The position numbers and the translations under genes are program-made. DNA of 64,000 nucleotides from Sporanaerobium hydrogeniformans (lineage in GTDB: Bacteria; Bacillota; Clostridia; Lachnospirales; Cellulosilyticaceae), in the NCBI RefSeq assembly GCF_002735925.1, contig NZ_PEDL01000008.1, positions 1 to 64,000 on the forward strand, written 5' to 3'. The first letter of the stretch is position 1. Each line of letters starts with the position of its first letter. Of this stretch, positions 18,303 to 26,517 are shown piece by piece. The notes beneath the pieces were generated by a model. The model worked only from the letters and a program-made list of their open reading frames with translations. It was not told the origin of the DNA and searched no databases.

Positions 18303-18350
18303 AAATAACAAATATTTCCTTGGAAATATTTGTTATTTTTAGTTTTTAAG
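18291..18350. terminator. Perfect 29-bp inverted repeat, bidirectional terminator
   Basis: 18291-18319 and 18322-18350 are exact reverse complements, separated by only TT. The left arm contains the last codons and stop of the flavoprotein gene. It lies between convergent genes (17079 plus, 18378 minus) and its A/T-rich outer ends give T runs on both strands. Confidence 0.9.
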
Positions 18351-18377
18351 CTATAAGTAAAGAATCTAATGAATAGA

Positions 18378-19121
18378 CTATAATGATTTAGATAAATTAG
18401 TTTGAGATGCTGGTAACTTAGAAGCAATAAGCTCGTAAACCTTACTGGGAAGTTCCTGAAGTTCTTCTTTCGTTAAGTGAGCCGTAGATAGCGGAGGATG
18501 AATCGTAAGTTTCACGTTAGCAGGTTTAATCCTATTATTATTTTGCTCCATAAGCTTATACGTTCCATCAATAGTTATAGGAATAATAGGAACTTTAGGT
18601 TTTGTAGCAAGTTTAAAACTGGCCTCTTTAAAAGAACCCATCTTATCTCCTTTGCTACGTGTCCCTTCGGGAAAAATAACTAGTGAATGTCCTTCTTTTA
18701 GAAATTTAATACCTTCCACAATAGCTCCTGCACTTCCTTTGAGTGTTGAACGATCCATGAAGACACAGTGAATGTGACGCATCCATGTGCGTACAAGAGG
18801 AATTTTTAACGTCTCAACTTTAGCAATAAAACCCTTTGGTCTATCAATGTAACTCATTAAAATAGCAATATCAAAATTACTTTGGTGATTGCTTATATAA
18901 ACAACTGGTTCTTTCTCTGGTAAGTTTTCAAGACCAAAAACTTCTACCCTAGCACCACTTCGTTTTACATTACCTAAAGCCCATTTTGATGTGACATGAT
19001 GGATGTATGCTTCAGCTTCTTCCATTTTCCCTTGTTTTTTCAGTGTATTAACTTTCCAAAGTCGTGGTATATTACCTAATAAGGTTACAACAAAACCTAT
19101 GTACCATATGATTGTACGCAT
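18378..19121 (-). CDS. plsC: 1-acyl-sn-glycerol-3-phosphate acyltransferase
   Basis: 247 aa with an N-terminal hydrophobic segment (residues 3-20), the HX4D acyltransferase motif in SNHQSNFDIAIL, and VIFPEGTRSKG, plus PIIPITIDGTYKL. It makes phosphatidic acid from lysophosphatidic acid at the cytoplasmic membrane face, feeding the same phospholipid path as pgsA. AGGAGG stands 7 nt before the ATG. Monocistronic, with the shared palindrome at its 3' side. Confidence 0.93.
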   Translation of the reverse strand: MRTIIWYIGFVVTLLGNIPRLWKVNTLKKQGKMEEAEAYIHHVTSKWALGNVKRSGARVEVFGLENLPEKEPVVYISNHQSNFDIAILMSYIDRPKGFIAKVETLKIPLVRTWMRHIHCVFMDRSTLKGSAGAIVEGIKFLKEGHSLVIFPEGTRSKGDKMGSFKEASFKLATKPKVPIIPITIDGTYKLMEQNNNRIKPANVKLTIHPPLSTAHLTKEELQELPSKVYELIASKLPASQTNLSKSL

Positions 19122-19292
19122 CTTTTAACCTCCTATGTAGTTATTTTGTTTTATTATAGTACAAATTCCTAAAAGAAAAAAGGGTAGATCATTTTCTTGG
19201 TAAAGTATTTGTATTTTTACTATATTAATATAAAATGTTTCTATGTTTCTAAAAAATATGATATGATGAGACAAGAATAAAGGAGGGATTAG

Positions 19293-20513
19293 ATGATTAC
19301 ACTTAAAGCGTTTAAAGGTTTTCGCCCCAAAGAGGATTTAGCACACCGGGTGGCTGCACTTCCTTATGATGTCATGAATACAGTAGAGGCAAAAAAAATG
19401 GTAGAAGGAAACCCGTATTCTTTCTTACATGTCGATAAACCCGAAATGCATGTTCCTACACCTCAAGAAGATGAACTCTACGCTTTTGCGGGTAGCAAGC
19501 TTGATCAAATGATTAAAGAAAATGTTTTTATACAGGATGAAGCTTCTTTATATCTTTACGTACTAACGAATGCCTATACCACTCAATATGGCATTGTAGG
19601 TTGTGTATCTGCCCAGGAATATGAACAAGGACTTATAAAAAAACATGAGAATACACGTACAGATAAAGAAGAAGATCGCATTAAGCATGTAACGTATTGT
19701 AAGGCGCATACAGGTCCGATCTTTTTAGCTTATAAAGGGTTAGAAATGCTAACAGCATGGGTAATAAACTATGCTGATGAGCATATGCCTCTTTATGACT
19801 TTACTTCTGAGGATAATGTTAGACATGTTGTCTATCGTTTAGAAGCTAAAGACCAAGAATATGTTATTGCATCGTTTAAAGAAGCAGATGCACTTTATAT
19901 TGCTGATGGTCATCATCGTGCTGCCGCAGCAGTTGCAGTAGCTAAAAAGAACCGTGACGCTGGAACAGCTACAGAAGCTAATCAACACTTCTTAGCCACT
20001 ATTTTTCCTAAAGATCAACTTCATATTATGGACTATAATCGTGTTTTAAAAGATGAAAGTGGTTTAACAAAAGAGGCACTTTTTGAACATTTGGCTACTT
20101 ATTTTGAGATAGAAGCTGTCTTAGAAGAAACCTATAAACCTGAAAAACGTCATACTTTTGGCATGCGTTATGCTAAAACATGGTACAAATTAACTTTGAA
20201 GTCGGAATGGGAAAGAGAAGAAGATCCAGTAGCTGCACTTGATGTCTCTGTTTTGCAACGTTATATTTTAGAACCTATTTTCAAAATTATGAATCCTAAA
20301 GAAGATAAGCGTATTGACTTTGTAGGTGGTATTCGTGGGCTAAAAGAACTTAATCGTCGCACGGAAGAGGACATGGATGTGGCATTTAGTCTTTATCCTA
20401 CTTCTATGGATGAACTAATACGTGTGGCCGATCAAGGCGCATTAATGCCTCCTAAATCTACTTGGTTTGAACCTAAATTACGTAGTGGACTTTTCGTACA
20501 TAAAATGGATTAA
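19293..20513 (+). CDS. DUF1015 family protein
   Basis: 406 aa. The start KAFKGFRPKEDLAHRVAALP, the KHENTRTDKEEDR segment and YIADGHHRAAAA are the recognisable blocks of the family, which is often encoded near serA/serC in clostridia; neither is here. The histidine-rich ADGHHR block suggests a ParB/sulfiredoxin-like nucleotide-handling fold, but no activity is established. No signal peptide. AAAGGAGGG precedes the ATG. The gene stands alone. Confidence 0.85.
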   Translation: MITLKAFKGFRPKEDLAHRVAALPYDVMNTVEAKKMVEGNPYSFLHVDKPEMHVPTPQEDELYAFAGSKLDQMIKENVFIQDEASLYLYVLTNAYTTQYGIVGCVSAQEYEQGLIKKHENTRTDKEEDRIKHVTYCKAHTGPIFLAYKGLEMLTAWVINYADEHMPLYDFTSEDNVRHVVYRLEAKDQEYVIASFKEADALYIADGHHRAAAAVAVAKKNRDAGTATEANQHFLATIFPKDQLHIMDYNRVLKDESGLTKEALFEHLATYFEIEAVLEETYKPEKRHTFGMRYAKTWYKLTLKSEWEREEDPVAALDVSVLQRYILEPIFKIMNPKEDKRIDFVGGIRGLKELNRRTEEDMDVAFSLYPTSMDELIRVADQGALMPPKSTWFEPKLRSGLFVHKMD

Positions 20514-20603
20514 AAATCCTCACATGTTTTATATCAAATCACGCATACTAATTCTACATATACTAGTATATGTGCATTTAATATAGAAAAAGGGGGAAGT
20601 AGG

Positions 20604-20765
20604 ATGGACTTAGGACGTTTTATTACAGGTACTCTTATCGGTACCACAATTGGTGTAGCAGGAGCTGCATATATGCTTACTTCTGACAGAGAAAAAAGAA
20701 AACTAATGCGTCAAGGTAAACAGATGTTAAATAAGGCTACTCATACACTTGAGCAAATGTTTTAA
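20604..20765 (+). CDS. Small YtxH-like membrane protein, 53 aa
   Basis: A short ORF, ATG 20604 to stop 20763-20765, with GGGGGAAGTAGG just before it. The sequence MDLGRFITGTLIGTTIGVAG is one glycine-rich membrane segment, then TSDREKRKLMRQGKQM and an amphipathic helix. This is the layout of the YtxH/gas-vesicle-like small stress proteins, in which a glycine-rich helix precedes a charged coil. The assignment to that family rests on pattern and size only. A perfect inverted repeat follows it. Confidence 0.75.
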   Translation: MDLGRFITGTLIGTTIGVAGAAYMLTSDREKRKLMRQGKQMLNKATHTLEQMF

Positions 20766-20771
20766 GAACTC

Positions 20772-20810
20772 AGAATCAGCCCTAAACATTGGAAGTTTAG
20801 GGCTGATTCT
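20772..20810. terminator. 16-bp inverted repeat after the small membrane gene
   Basis: AGAATCAGCCCTAAAC (20772-20787) and its complement (20795-20810) around a 7-nt loop. No T run follows, so it may be a weak terminator or an mRNA 3'-end stabiliser. Confidence 0.55.
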
Positions 20811-20821
20811 ACGCTAATTTA

Positions 20822-20850
20822 TTGACAAAATGCTAAACATTACATATAAT
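20822..20850 (+). promoter_or_regulatory. Consensus sigma-A promoter of the alaS operon
   Basis: TTGACA at 20822-20827, a 17-nt spacer and TATAAT at 20845-20850: both hexamers perfect. Transcription should start near 20857 and read the T-box leader. Confidence 0.92.
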
Positions 20851-20856
20851 TGATGA

Positions 20857-21126
20857 GAATGAGCATAGGATAAGTCTAATAAACGTATATATAGAATAAA
20901 TACAGTGAAAAGAAGGAGTATATAAATAAGGATTTCCAGAGAGGAAAGTGGTGGTGTGAGCTTTCTAATACCTATTTATAGAAGCAGTCTTGGAGTAATT
21001 ACCTTGAAAAAAGTAGAGGTAAACGGGTAATTTCGTTATCAATTAGAGAGTGATGCCTATTTTAGGGTATAACTAGGGTGGTACCGCGAGAAACCTCGTC
21101 CCTAATTTGGGAGAGGTTTCTTTTTT
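20857..21126 (+). promoter_or_regulatory. T-box riboswitch, alanine specific
   Basis: The leader contains the invariant T-box AGGGTGGTACCGCG at 21075-21088 and a terminator with arms 21089-21097 and 21113-21121 followed by T5. Stem I shows AGAGAG and GGTGTGAG apical elements, and then GAA-GCA-GTCTTGGAG at 20981 onward. In the usual GAA-codon-TTGGAG context the specifier is GCA (20984-20986), an alanine codon. Uncharged tRNA-Ala should pair and antiterminate. Downstream genes are the VanY-like peptidase and alaS. Confidence 0.93.
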
Positions 21127-21159
21127 ATTTCCCTATTTTCAACTGTTAAGGAGGCCATT

Positions 21160-21753
21160 ATGTATACGTTACAATTGGTAAACCGTGACTATCCTTTGGC
21201 TAGTCACTTTGTTCCTAGCCATCTAACACAGGATAAACAAAGTCGGATTTGGGTTTGCAAAGTTGCTTTAAAAGCTTTTAGAGCCTTAAATAAAGGATTA
21301 GAAAAAAAAGGTCTTTCTTCTCTTTTTTTAATAAGTGGATATCGACCCTATGCCTATCAAGAAAGGCTCTTTGAACGCAAAAAACAAGTCTTTTTAAAAC
21401 AAGGCTTAGATGACAAAGCTGCTTATAATAAAGCAAGTCAAATTATCGCTCCTCCTGGTTGTAGTGAACATCAACTAGGACTTGCCATTGATGTAGCCAC
21501 ATGGTCTATGAAAGATTTAGAAGATCCACTTATTATAAGCTTTGGCGAGACGAAGGAAGGCTGTTGGCTTCAAAACTATGCACCTTATTATGGCTTTATT
21601 TTGCGTTATCCTTTAGATAAAACAACCATAACAGGCGTCAGTTATGAACCTTGGCACTATCGTTATGTAGGTAAAGAACATGCTCTAACTATGCAAAAAA
21701 GACAGTTTACCTTAGAAGAGTATACTAACTTTTTAAAAAAAGAGTCTTTTTGA
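21160..21753 (+). CDS. VanY-like D-Ala-D-Ala carboxypeptidase (M15B), no signal peptide
   Basis: 197 aa. Zinc ligands and catalytic residues of the M15B family are all present: H104 and D111 in SEHQLGLAIDVA, and E163 and H166 in YEPWHYRYV; ISGYRPYAYQ precedes them. The family removes the terminal D-alanine from peptidoglycan stem peptides. Unlike most VanY proteins the N-terminus (MYTLQLVNRDYPLASHFVP) is neither a signal peptide nor a membrane anchor, so it looks cytoplasmic or exported in an unusual way. It is the first gene behind an alanine T-box and 44 bp before alaS, which suggests expression under alanine shortage. Confidence 0.88.
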   Translation: MYTLQLVNRDYPLASHFVPSHLTQDKQSRIWVCKVALKAFRALNKGLEKKGLSSLFLISGYRPYAYQERLFERKKQVFLKQGLDDKAAYNKASQIIAPPGCSEHQLGLAIDVATWSMKDLEDPLIISFGETKEGCWLQNYAPYYGFILRYPLDKTTITGVSYEPWHYRYVGKEHALTMQKRQFTLEEYTNFLKKESF

Positions 21754-21797
21754 AGATGTATTTTTTAGTCTATTTATAACACTATTAGGAGGAAATT

Positions 21798-24443
21798 ATG
21801 AAGAACTATGGCTTAAATGAATTACGCGAAATGTACTTGCAGTTTTTTGAAAGCAAAGGTCACTTACGTGCTAAAAGCTTTCCCCTTGTGCCTCAAAATG
21901 ATAACAGCTTACTTTTAATTAATGCAGGAATGGCTCCTTTAAAACCTTATTTTACGGGCCAAGAAGAACCTCCAAAAAGACGTATGGCGACTTGCCAAAA
22001 ATGCATTCGTACAGGAGATATTGAAAATGTAGGAAAAACAGCACGTCATGGTACATTTTTTGAAATGTTAGGTAACTTCTCTTTTGGGGATTATTTTAAA
22101 GAGGAAGCTATTACGTATGCATGGGAATTTGTAACAAAGGTTTTAGAAATTCCAGAGGAAAGACTTTTAGTAACGGTTTATGAGGAAGATGAAGAAGCTG
22201 CACAAATTTGGCATCAGCAAATAGGTTTACCAAAAGAAAAAATCTTTTACATGGGTAAAGAAGATAACTTCTGGGAAGCTGGTATTGATGGACCTTGTGG
22301 ACCTTGCTCTGAAATCTATTATGACCGCGGAGAAGAATTTGGATGTGGTGAACCTAGTTGCACAGTTGGTTGTGAATGTGACCGTTTTATGGAGTTTTGG
22401 AATTTAGTATTTACTCAATTTGAACGTCACGAAGATGGTACGTATACGCCACTTGCTCAACGCAACATTGACACAGGAATGGGACTTGAGCGTTTAGCTG
22501 CACTTATGCAAGGAGTAAGTTCTATTTTTGATGTAGACACTGTAAAAGCTATTCGTGACCATGTGTGCCAATTAGCAAATGTGACTTATGGTGCAGATGT
22601 TAAAAAAGATATTTCGATTCGTGTGATTACAGATCATATTCGCTCCGTAACTTTTATGGCAGCAGACGGTGTTCTTCCATCTAATGAGGGGCGTGGTTAT
22701 GTGATGCGTCGCCTTTTAAGACGTGCAGTACGTCATGCCAAATTATTAGGTATCCAAGGACTTTTCTTAAGAGAGCTTGTAAAAACTGTTGTTGAAAATT
22801 CTAAACATGAATACACAGAGTTAGAAGATAAATTTGAATATATTATTAAACTTCTTACCGTAGAAGAAAAGAATTTTAACGAAACTATTGACAGAGGTTT
22901 AAATCTTCTAAAAGGTTACATGAAAGAAATGAAAAATAGGGGTGAAACAGTACTGGAAGGTAAGGCATGTTTTACTTTATCGGATACCTATGGTTTTCCA
23001 ATTGACTTAACACGTGAAATTCTAGAAGAACAAGGTTTAAAAGCAGACGAAGAAGGTTTTAAAGTTGAAATGGATATTCAACGTCAAAAGGCAAGGGAAG
23101 CACGTGGTGGCTCTAAATATATGGGCGCAGATGAAACCATTTTCAATCAAATGGACGCAGCGATGAAAACACTTTTCGTAGGCTATGATCAGCTTGAAAC
23201 AAAAGGACAATTAGCTATTTTAGCTAATGATGAAAAACTTTTAGATGTAGCAAGTTGTGGTGAAAACATTTATGTAGTGATTCCTGAAACACCTTTTTAT
23301 GCTGAAAGTGGTGGTCAGGTAGGTGATAATGGAGTGATTACAACAGCAACAGGAAAAGCTATTGTTGCTCATACAACAAAAGTGATAGGAGGTAAATTTG
23401 CACATCATGCTAAGGTCATTGAAGGAAGTCTTGAAAAAGGCCAAATGGCTACTTTTACAGTAGAAAACACCTCACGTATGGATACGTCACGTAATCATAG
23501 TGCTACACACCTTCTTCAAAAAGCATTACGTGAAGTAGTAGGAGGACACATTGAGCAAGCTGGTTCAAATGTAACTAAAGAGCGTTTACGCTTTGACTTT
23601 ACACATTTTGAAGCACTTAATCCAGAGCAACTTGCCCAAGTAGAAGCGTTAGTAAATGAAAAAATTCTAGAAGGTTTAACTGTTACTATAAAGCAAATGT
23701 CAATTGATGAAGCACGCCAATTGGGCGCTACAGCACTATTTGGCGAGAAGTACGGACAAACAGTACGTGTTGTCAACATGGGTGATTATTCGATTGAACT
23801 TTGTGGAGGAACACACATTCAAAATACAGCGGCCATTGGTACCTTTAAAATTATTTCTGAAACAGGTGTAGCTGCAGGTGTGCGTCGTATTGAAGCTGTA
23901 ACGGGTCGTGGTGCCATTGCCTATTACCAAGAGATTGAAAGTAATCTTCAAGAAATTGCTCAAGTAGTTAAGGCAAAGAAAAGTGAGGTTGTTAAGAAAG
24001 TAGAATCTCTTGTAAGTGAGCATAGAGCACTTGAGAAAGAAAATGAAAAGTTAAAAGCTGAAATTACAGGTGCTAAAGCAAGTTCTATATTAGAACAAGT
24101 AGAAAGTATAGGTAATCTTCAAGTTTTATTAAGTAGGCAGGATAACTTAGACATGAATGCACTTCGCAATATGGGAGATGCACTGAAAGATAAGCTTGAA
24201 AAAGGTGTAGTTATACTTGCTAGTGCAGTAGACGGTAAAGTTAATTTAGTTGCAATGGCATCAAAGAGTGCTGTAGAACAAGGTATTCATTGCGGAAATA
24301 TCATCTCACAAGCTGTTAGAGTGGTAAATGGAGGTGGTGGTGGCCGTCCTAATATGGCACAAGCTGGTGGGAAAGATGCTTCTAAAATTGCAGAAGCCTT
24401 GGAAGTAGCTAAACAAGTTATTGCAAGTCAAATCACTCAATAA
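21798..24443 (+). CDS. alaS: Alanyl-tRNA synthetase
   Basis: 881 aa, full length. The class II aminoacylation domain starts YFxSKGH-like (FFESKGHLRAKSFPLVPQND). Then TACQKCIRTGDIENVG-type sequence follows, an editing domain with HSATHLL and the zinc-binding CGGTHIQNT, and the C-terminal DHHA1 region with GGGGGRPNMAQAGG. It charges tRNA-Ala and edits mis-charged Ser/Gly. AGGAGG is 5 nt before the ATG. It is co-transcribed with the VanY-like gene under the alanine T-box. Confidence 0.98.
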   Translation: MKNYGLNELREMYLQFFESKGHLRAKSFPLVPQNDNSLLLINAGMAPLKPYFTGQEEPPKRRMATCQKCIRTGDIENVGKTARHGTFFEMLGNFSFGDYFKEEAITYAWEFVTKVLEIPEERLLVTVYEEDEEAAQIWHQQIGLPKEKIFYMGKEDNFWEAGIDGPCGPCSEIYYDRGEEFGCGEPSCTVGCECDRFMEFWNLVFTQFERHEDGTYTPLAQRNIDTGMGLERLAALMQGVSSIFDVDTVKAIRDHVCQLANVTYGADVKKDISIRVITDHIRSVTFMAADGVLPSNEGRGYVMRRLLRRAVRHAKLLGIQGLFLRELVKTVVENSKHEYTELEDKFEYIIKLLTVEEKNFNETIDRGLNLLKGYMKEMKNRGETVLEGKACFTLSDTYGFPIDLTREILEEQGLKADEEGFKVEMDIQRQKAREARGGSKYMGADETIFNQMDAAMKTLFVGYDQLETKGQLAILANDEKLLDVASCGENIYVVIPETPFYAESGGQVGDNGVITTATGKAIVAHTTKVIGGKFAHHAKVIEGSLEKGQMATFTVENTSRMDTSRNHSATHLLQKALREVVGGHIEQAGSNVTKERLRFDFTHFEALNPEQLAQVEALVNEKILEGLTVTIKQMSIDEARQLGATALFGEKYGQTVRVVNMGDYSIELCGGTHIQNTAAIGTFKIISETGVAAGVRRIEAVTGRGAIAYYQEIESNLQEIAQVVKAKKSEVVKKVESLVSEHRALEKENEKLKAEITGAKASSILEQVESIGNLQVLLSRQDNLDMNALRNMGDALKDKLEKGVVILASAVDGKVNLVAMASKSAVEQGIHCGNIISQAVRVVNGGGGGRPNMAQAGGKDASKIAEALEVAKQVIASQITQ

Positions 24444-24468
24444 TCCTTGTTTAAAAACGCAACAAGTA

Positions 24469-24497
24469 TTGACGTAGTAAAGGAATTCAAGTATAAT
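24469..24497 (+). promoter_or_regulatory. Promoter of rpsU
   Basis: TTGACG at 24469-24474, 17-nt spacer, TATAAT at 24492-24497. The 5' leader holds an 8-bp hairpin, GTGCTTTA (24506-24513) with TAAAGCAC (24536-24543), 28 bp ahead of the start codon. Confidence 0.85.
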
Positions 24498-24570
24498 CTA
24501 AGGTAGTGCTTTAATCTTTTCTCCGTACAATTGCATAAAGCACGACACCGCACCGGAGGGAGGGAAACAA

Positions 24571-24750
24571 ATGTCAGAGGTTACTGTTCGCGAAAATGAA
24601 TCTTTAGATAGTGCTCTTCGCCGTTTTAAAAGAAACTGTGCAAAAGCAGGTATTATGCAAGAGATCCGCAAAAGAGAACACTATGAAAAACCTAGTGTTA
24701 AACGTAAAAAGAAATCAGAAGCAGCGCGCAAAAAGAATAAACAATATTAA
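24571..24750 (+). CDS. rpsU: Ribosomal protein S21
   Basis: 59 aa, ATG 24571 to stop 24748-24750. It reads [20 protein letters not shown], then a basic tail ending in ARKKNKQY, diagnostic of bS21. GGAGGG lies 10 nt upstream. The order rpsU-yqeY is the usual Firmicute arrangement. S21 binds the 30S platform near the anti-Shine-Dalgarno and helps initiation. Confidence 0.97.
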   Translation: MSEVTVRENESLDSALRRFKRNCAKAGIMQEIRKREHYEKPSVKRKKKSEAARKKNKQY

Positions 24751-24785
24751 TTGCTTATTCTAATCCACGTAAGAGGATGATGCAG

Positions 24786-25235
24786 ATGTCTTTGAAGGAA
24801 AAATTTCTTTCAGATATGAAGGAAGCTATGAAAGAAAAAAATGTTCTTCGCAAAAATACCATTCAATTAGTTAGAGCAGCAGTGCTCCAAAAAGAAAAGG
24901 ACACTTTACAAGAGGTGAGCGATGAACAAATTCTTGATATTCTTGTACAGGAAGTCAAGAAACGTAAAGATGCACTTATTGACTTTAAGAAAGCTGAACG
25001 CCAAGATCTTATTGAAGAAACCGAGGCAGAACTAGCAGTTTTATCTACTTATATGCCTCAGCAATTCTCAGAAGAAGATCTTCTTAAGATTATTCAAAAA
25101 ATTATAGGTGAAGTAGGCGCTACATCCATGAAAGACATGGGAAAAGTCATGACACTTCTTACACCACAGGTGAAGGGAAGGGCTGATAGCAGTCAAGTAA
25201 GTCGCATTGTAAAAGAATGTCTAACTAAACAATAA
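24786..25235 (+). CDS. yqeY: GatB/YqeY domain protein
   Basis: 149 aa from ATG 24786 (AGAGG 9 nt upstream; two in-frame ATGs just before it overlap the site). Sequence LKEKFLSDMKEAMKEKN at the start and MKDMGKVMTLL near the end match the YqeY family, which shares the helical tail domain of the GatB amidotransferase subunit. It probably binds tRNA or assists aminoacylation; function is unproven. Follows rpsU by 35 bp and is closed by a terminator. Confidence 0.9.
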   Translation: MSLKEKFLSDMKEAMKEKNVLRKNTIQLVRAAVLQKEKDTLQEVSDEQILDILVQEVKKRKDALIDFKKAERQDLIEETEAELAVLSTYMPQQFSEEDLLKIIQKIIGEVGATSMKDMGKVMTLLTPQVKGRADSSQVSRIVKECLTKQ

Positions 25236-25253
25236 GCTTATAGCTTAACTTAT

Positions 25254-25284
25254 AAAAAACCACTAGTTTGTCTAGTGGTTTTTT
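25254..25284 (+). terminator. Terminator of rpsU-yqeY
   Basis: 13-bp stem, A6CCACTAG (25254-25266) with CTAGTGGT6 (25272-25284), 5-nt loop. Confidence 0.93.
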
Positions 25285-25429
25285 ATTATGCCCATTTTAC
25301 ATTCCCTTCTATTTGGTTTTTGGCCTTATTTCATCTATCCTCTTTAAAAGTCAGATTATTAATACAAAAATAATGAATAAATATTCTTTAAATTACAACA
25401 CTTAGCTCTTCCCTTTTTCGCTACTTTTA

Positions 25430-25478
25430 CACAACCCCCCACAGATAATAGTAAATTATCTGTGGGGGGTTGTGTTTT
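25430..25478. repeat. 20-bp perfect inverted repeat with C6/G6 core, terminator-like
   Basis: 25430-25449 and 25455-25474 are exact complements (CACAACCCCCCACAGATAAT and its partner) around a 5-nt loop, with TTTT at 25475-25478. It is an unusually GC-rich run in this AT-rich gap. It lies 160 bp past an adequate terminator and ahead of a second palindrome, in a 318-bp gene-free stretch whose other bases show nothing to me. Confidence 0.85.
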
Positions 25479-25492
25479 AAATGATGAATATG

Positions 25493-25567
25493 TTAATATT
25501 TTATTGTAGGTTAACTAAAGTTAACCTACAATAAAATATTAAGTTAACCAATATATATAACGTTAAC
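25493..25567. promoter_or_regulatory. 24-bp perfect palindrome and four GTTAAC boxes before the coiled-coil gene
   Basis: 25493-25516 and 25519-25542 are exact complements separated by AA. The 6-mer GTTAAC occurs four times: 25510, 25520, 25543 and 25562. The last box is 36 bp from the 25604 start. Repeated dyads at the front of a small gene with a possible ribbon-helix-helix N-terminus suggest operator sites for self-regulation; this is inference. Confidence 0.6.
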
Positions 25568-25603
25568 TTTTTTTAATATATCTATTTAAAAAGGAGTTTA
25601 TCT

Positions 25604-26447
25604 ATGGGTGATGTAACATTTGGAGTAAAAGTATCCGAAGAAATGAAAAATGAGCTTAGTGAGTTAATGAAAAAGTGTACCTTAAGTGGAAAAGAATTTA
25701 TGCAAATGTTATTAACAAGTTATAAGTTAGAGGAAGCAAAACGATCTAATCATTGGATAGAAAATGAGCTAACTGAACTTCAGTTTTTATTGCAACGTAT
25801 TCAAAATCTTTATTTAAATATCAGTGAAAAGGCAGAAGTTGCTTTACATGTACATCTTCAAGAAAAAGAAAAAGAAATCCATGTTTTTAAAAAAGCACAA
25901 GAGGAAATGGTAATTCAGCTTGAAGAAAGTCAATTAATACTTCAAAAAAAAAGAAGAAATTATCCATCAAAAAGAAGAAGCTTTTATAGCTCTTACTGAA
26001 ACCATTAAACAAAAGGAACAAGAACTTAAAGATTTTAAGCAACAATTGATGCATACTCAACTATTGCACACAAAGTATGAAGAGGAAATTGAACGGCTTA
26101 AAGAGCAAATAGAAAGCTTACAGCGTCTAAAATTAGAAATGGATGAACGTAATGAAGAAAATACTAGACTTAAGGAAAGAAATGATGAACTAGCTTCTGA
26201 GATGTGGTTTCTTAAACGAGAAATTGAAAAGGGAGAAGAAGAGAAGAAGTATCTACATGCTAAATATGAGGAAGAAATCAAACAGCTTCGTAATGCGCAT
26301 GCACTTGAATTAAAAAATAGTCTTTTAGAATTGAAGTTAAGTAATAATGAGAAAATTCAACTTTTAAAAGAAGAAAATCTAAAAATACAACAAGATTTTA
26401 ATGCACGCTTAGAAGCCTTCTACCAAGAAAAGCAAGATAAAGAATAA
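25604..26447 (+). CDS. Coiled-coil protein with possible DNA-binding N-terminus, split by a frameshift
   Basis: The first frame encodes 131 aa and stops at 25999. The second frame, open from about 25953 to 26447, continues the same heptad pattern. They join in an A9 run at 25944-25952 if one A is removed, giving about 280 aa (...LILQKKKEEIIHQKEEAF...). Residues 1-45 (VSEEMKNELSELMKKC, then SGKEFMQMLL) could form a ribbon-helix-helix-like unit. The rest is a long coiled coil rich in E, K, Q and L (RLKEQIESLQRLKLEMDERN). This is the architecture of KfrA-like nucleoid or plasmid proteins, though I do not claim homology. AAAGGAG precedes the start. Whether it is broken, mis-sequenced or slipped is undecided. 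Confidence 0.65.
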
Positions 26448-26462
26448 TCCCTGTGAAAAATG

Positions 26463-26491
26463 TTGAATTTTGTGAAACGAAATGGTATACT
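26463..26491 (+). promoter_or_regulatory. Promoter of the formate/nitrite channel gene
   Basis: TTGAAT (26463-26468), 17-nt spacer, TATACT (26486-26491) with an upstream TGG giving an extended -10; 27 bp before the start codon. Confidence 0.75.
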
Positions 26492-26517
26492 CGTAAATTG
26501 GAAAAGGAGTGTATACA

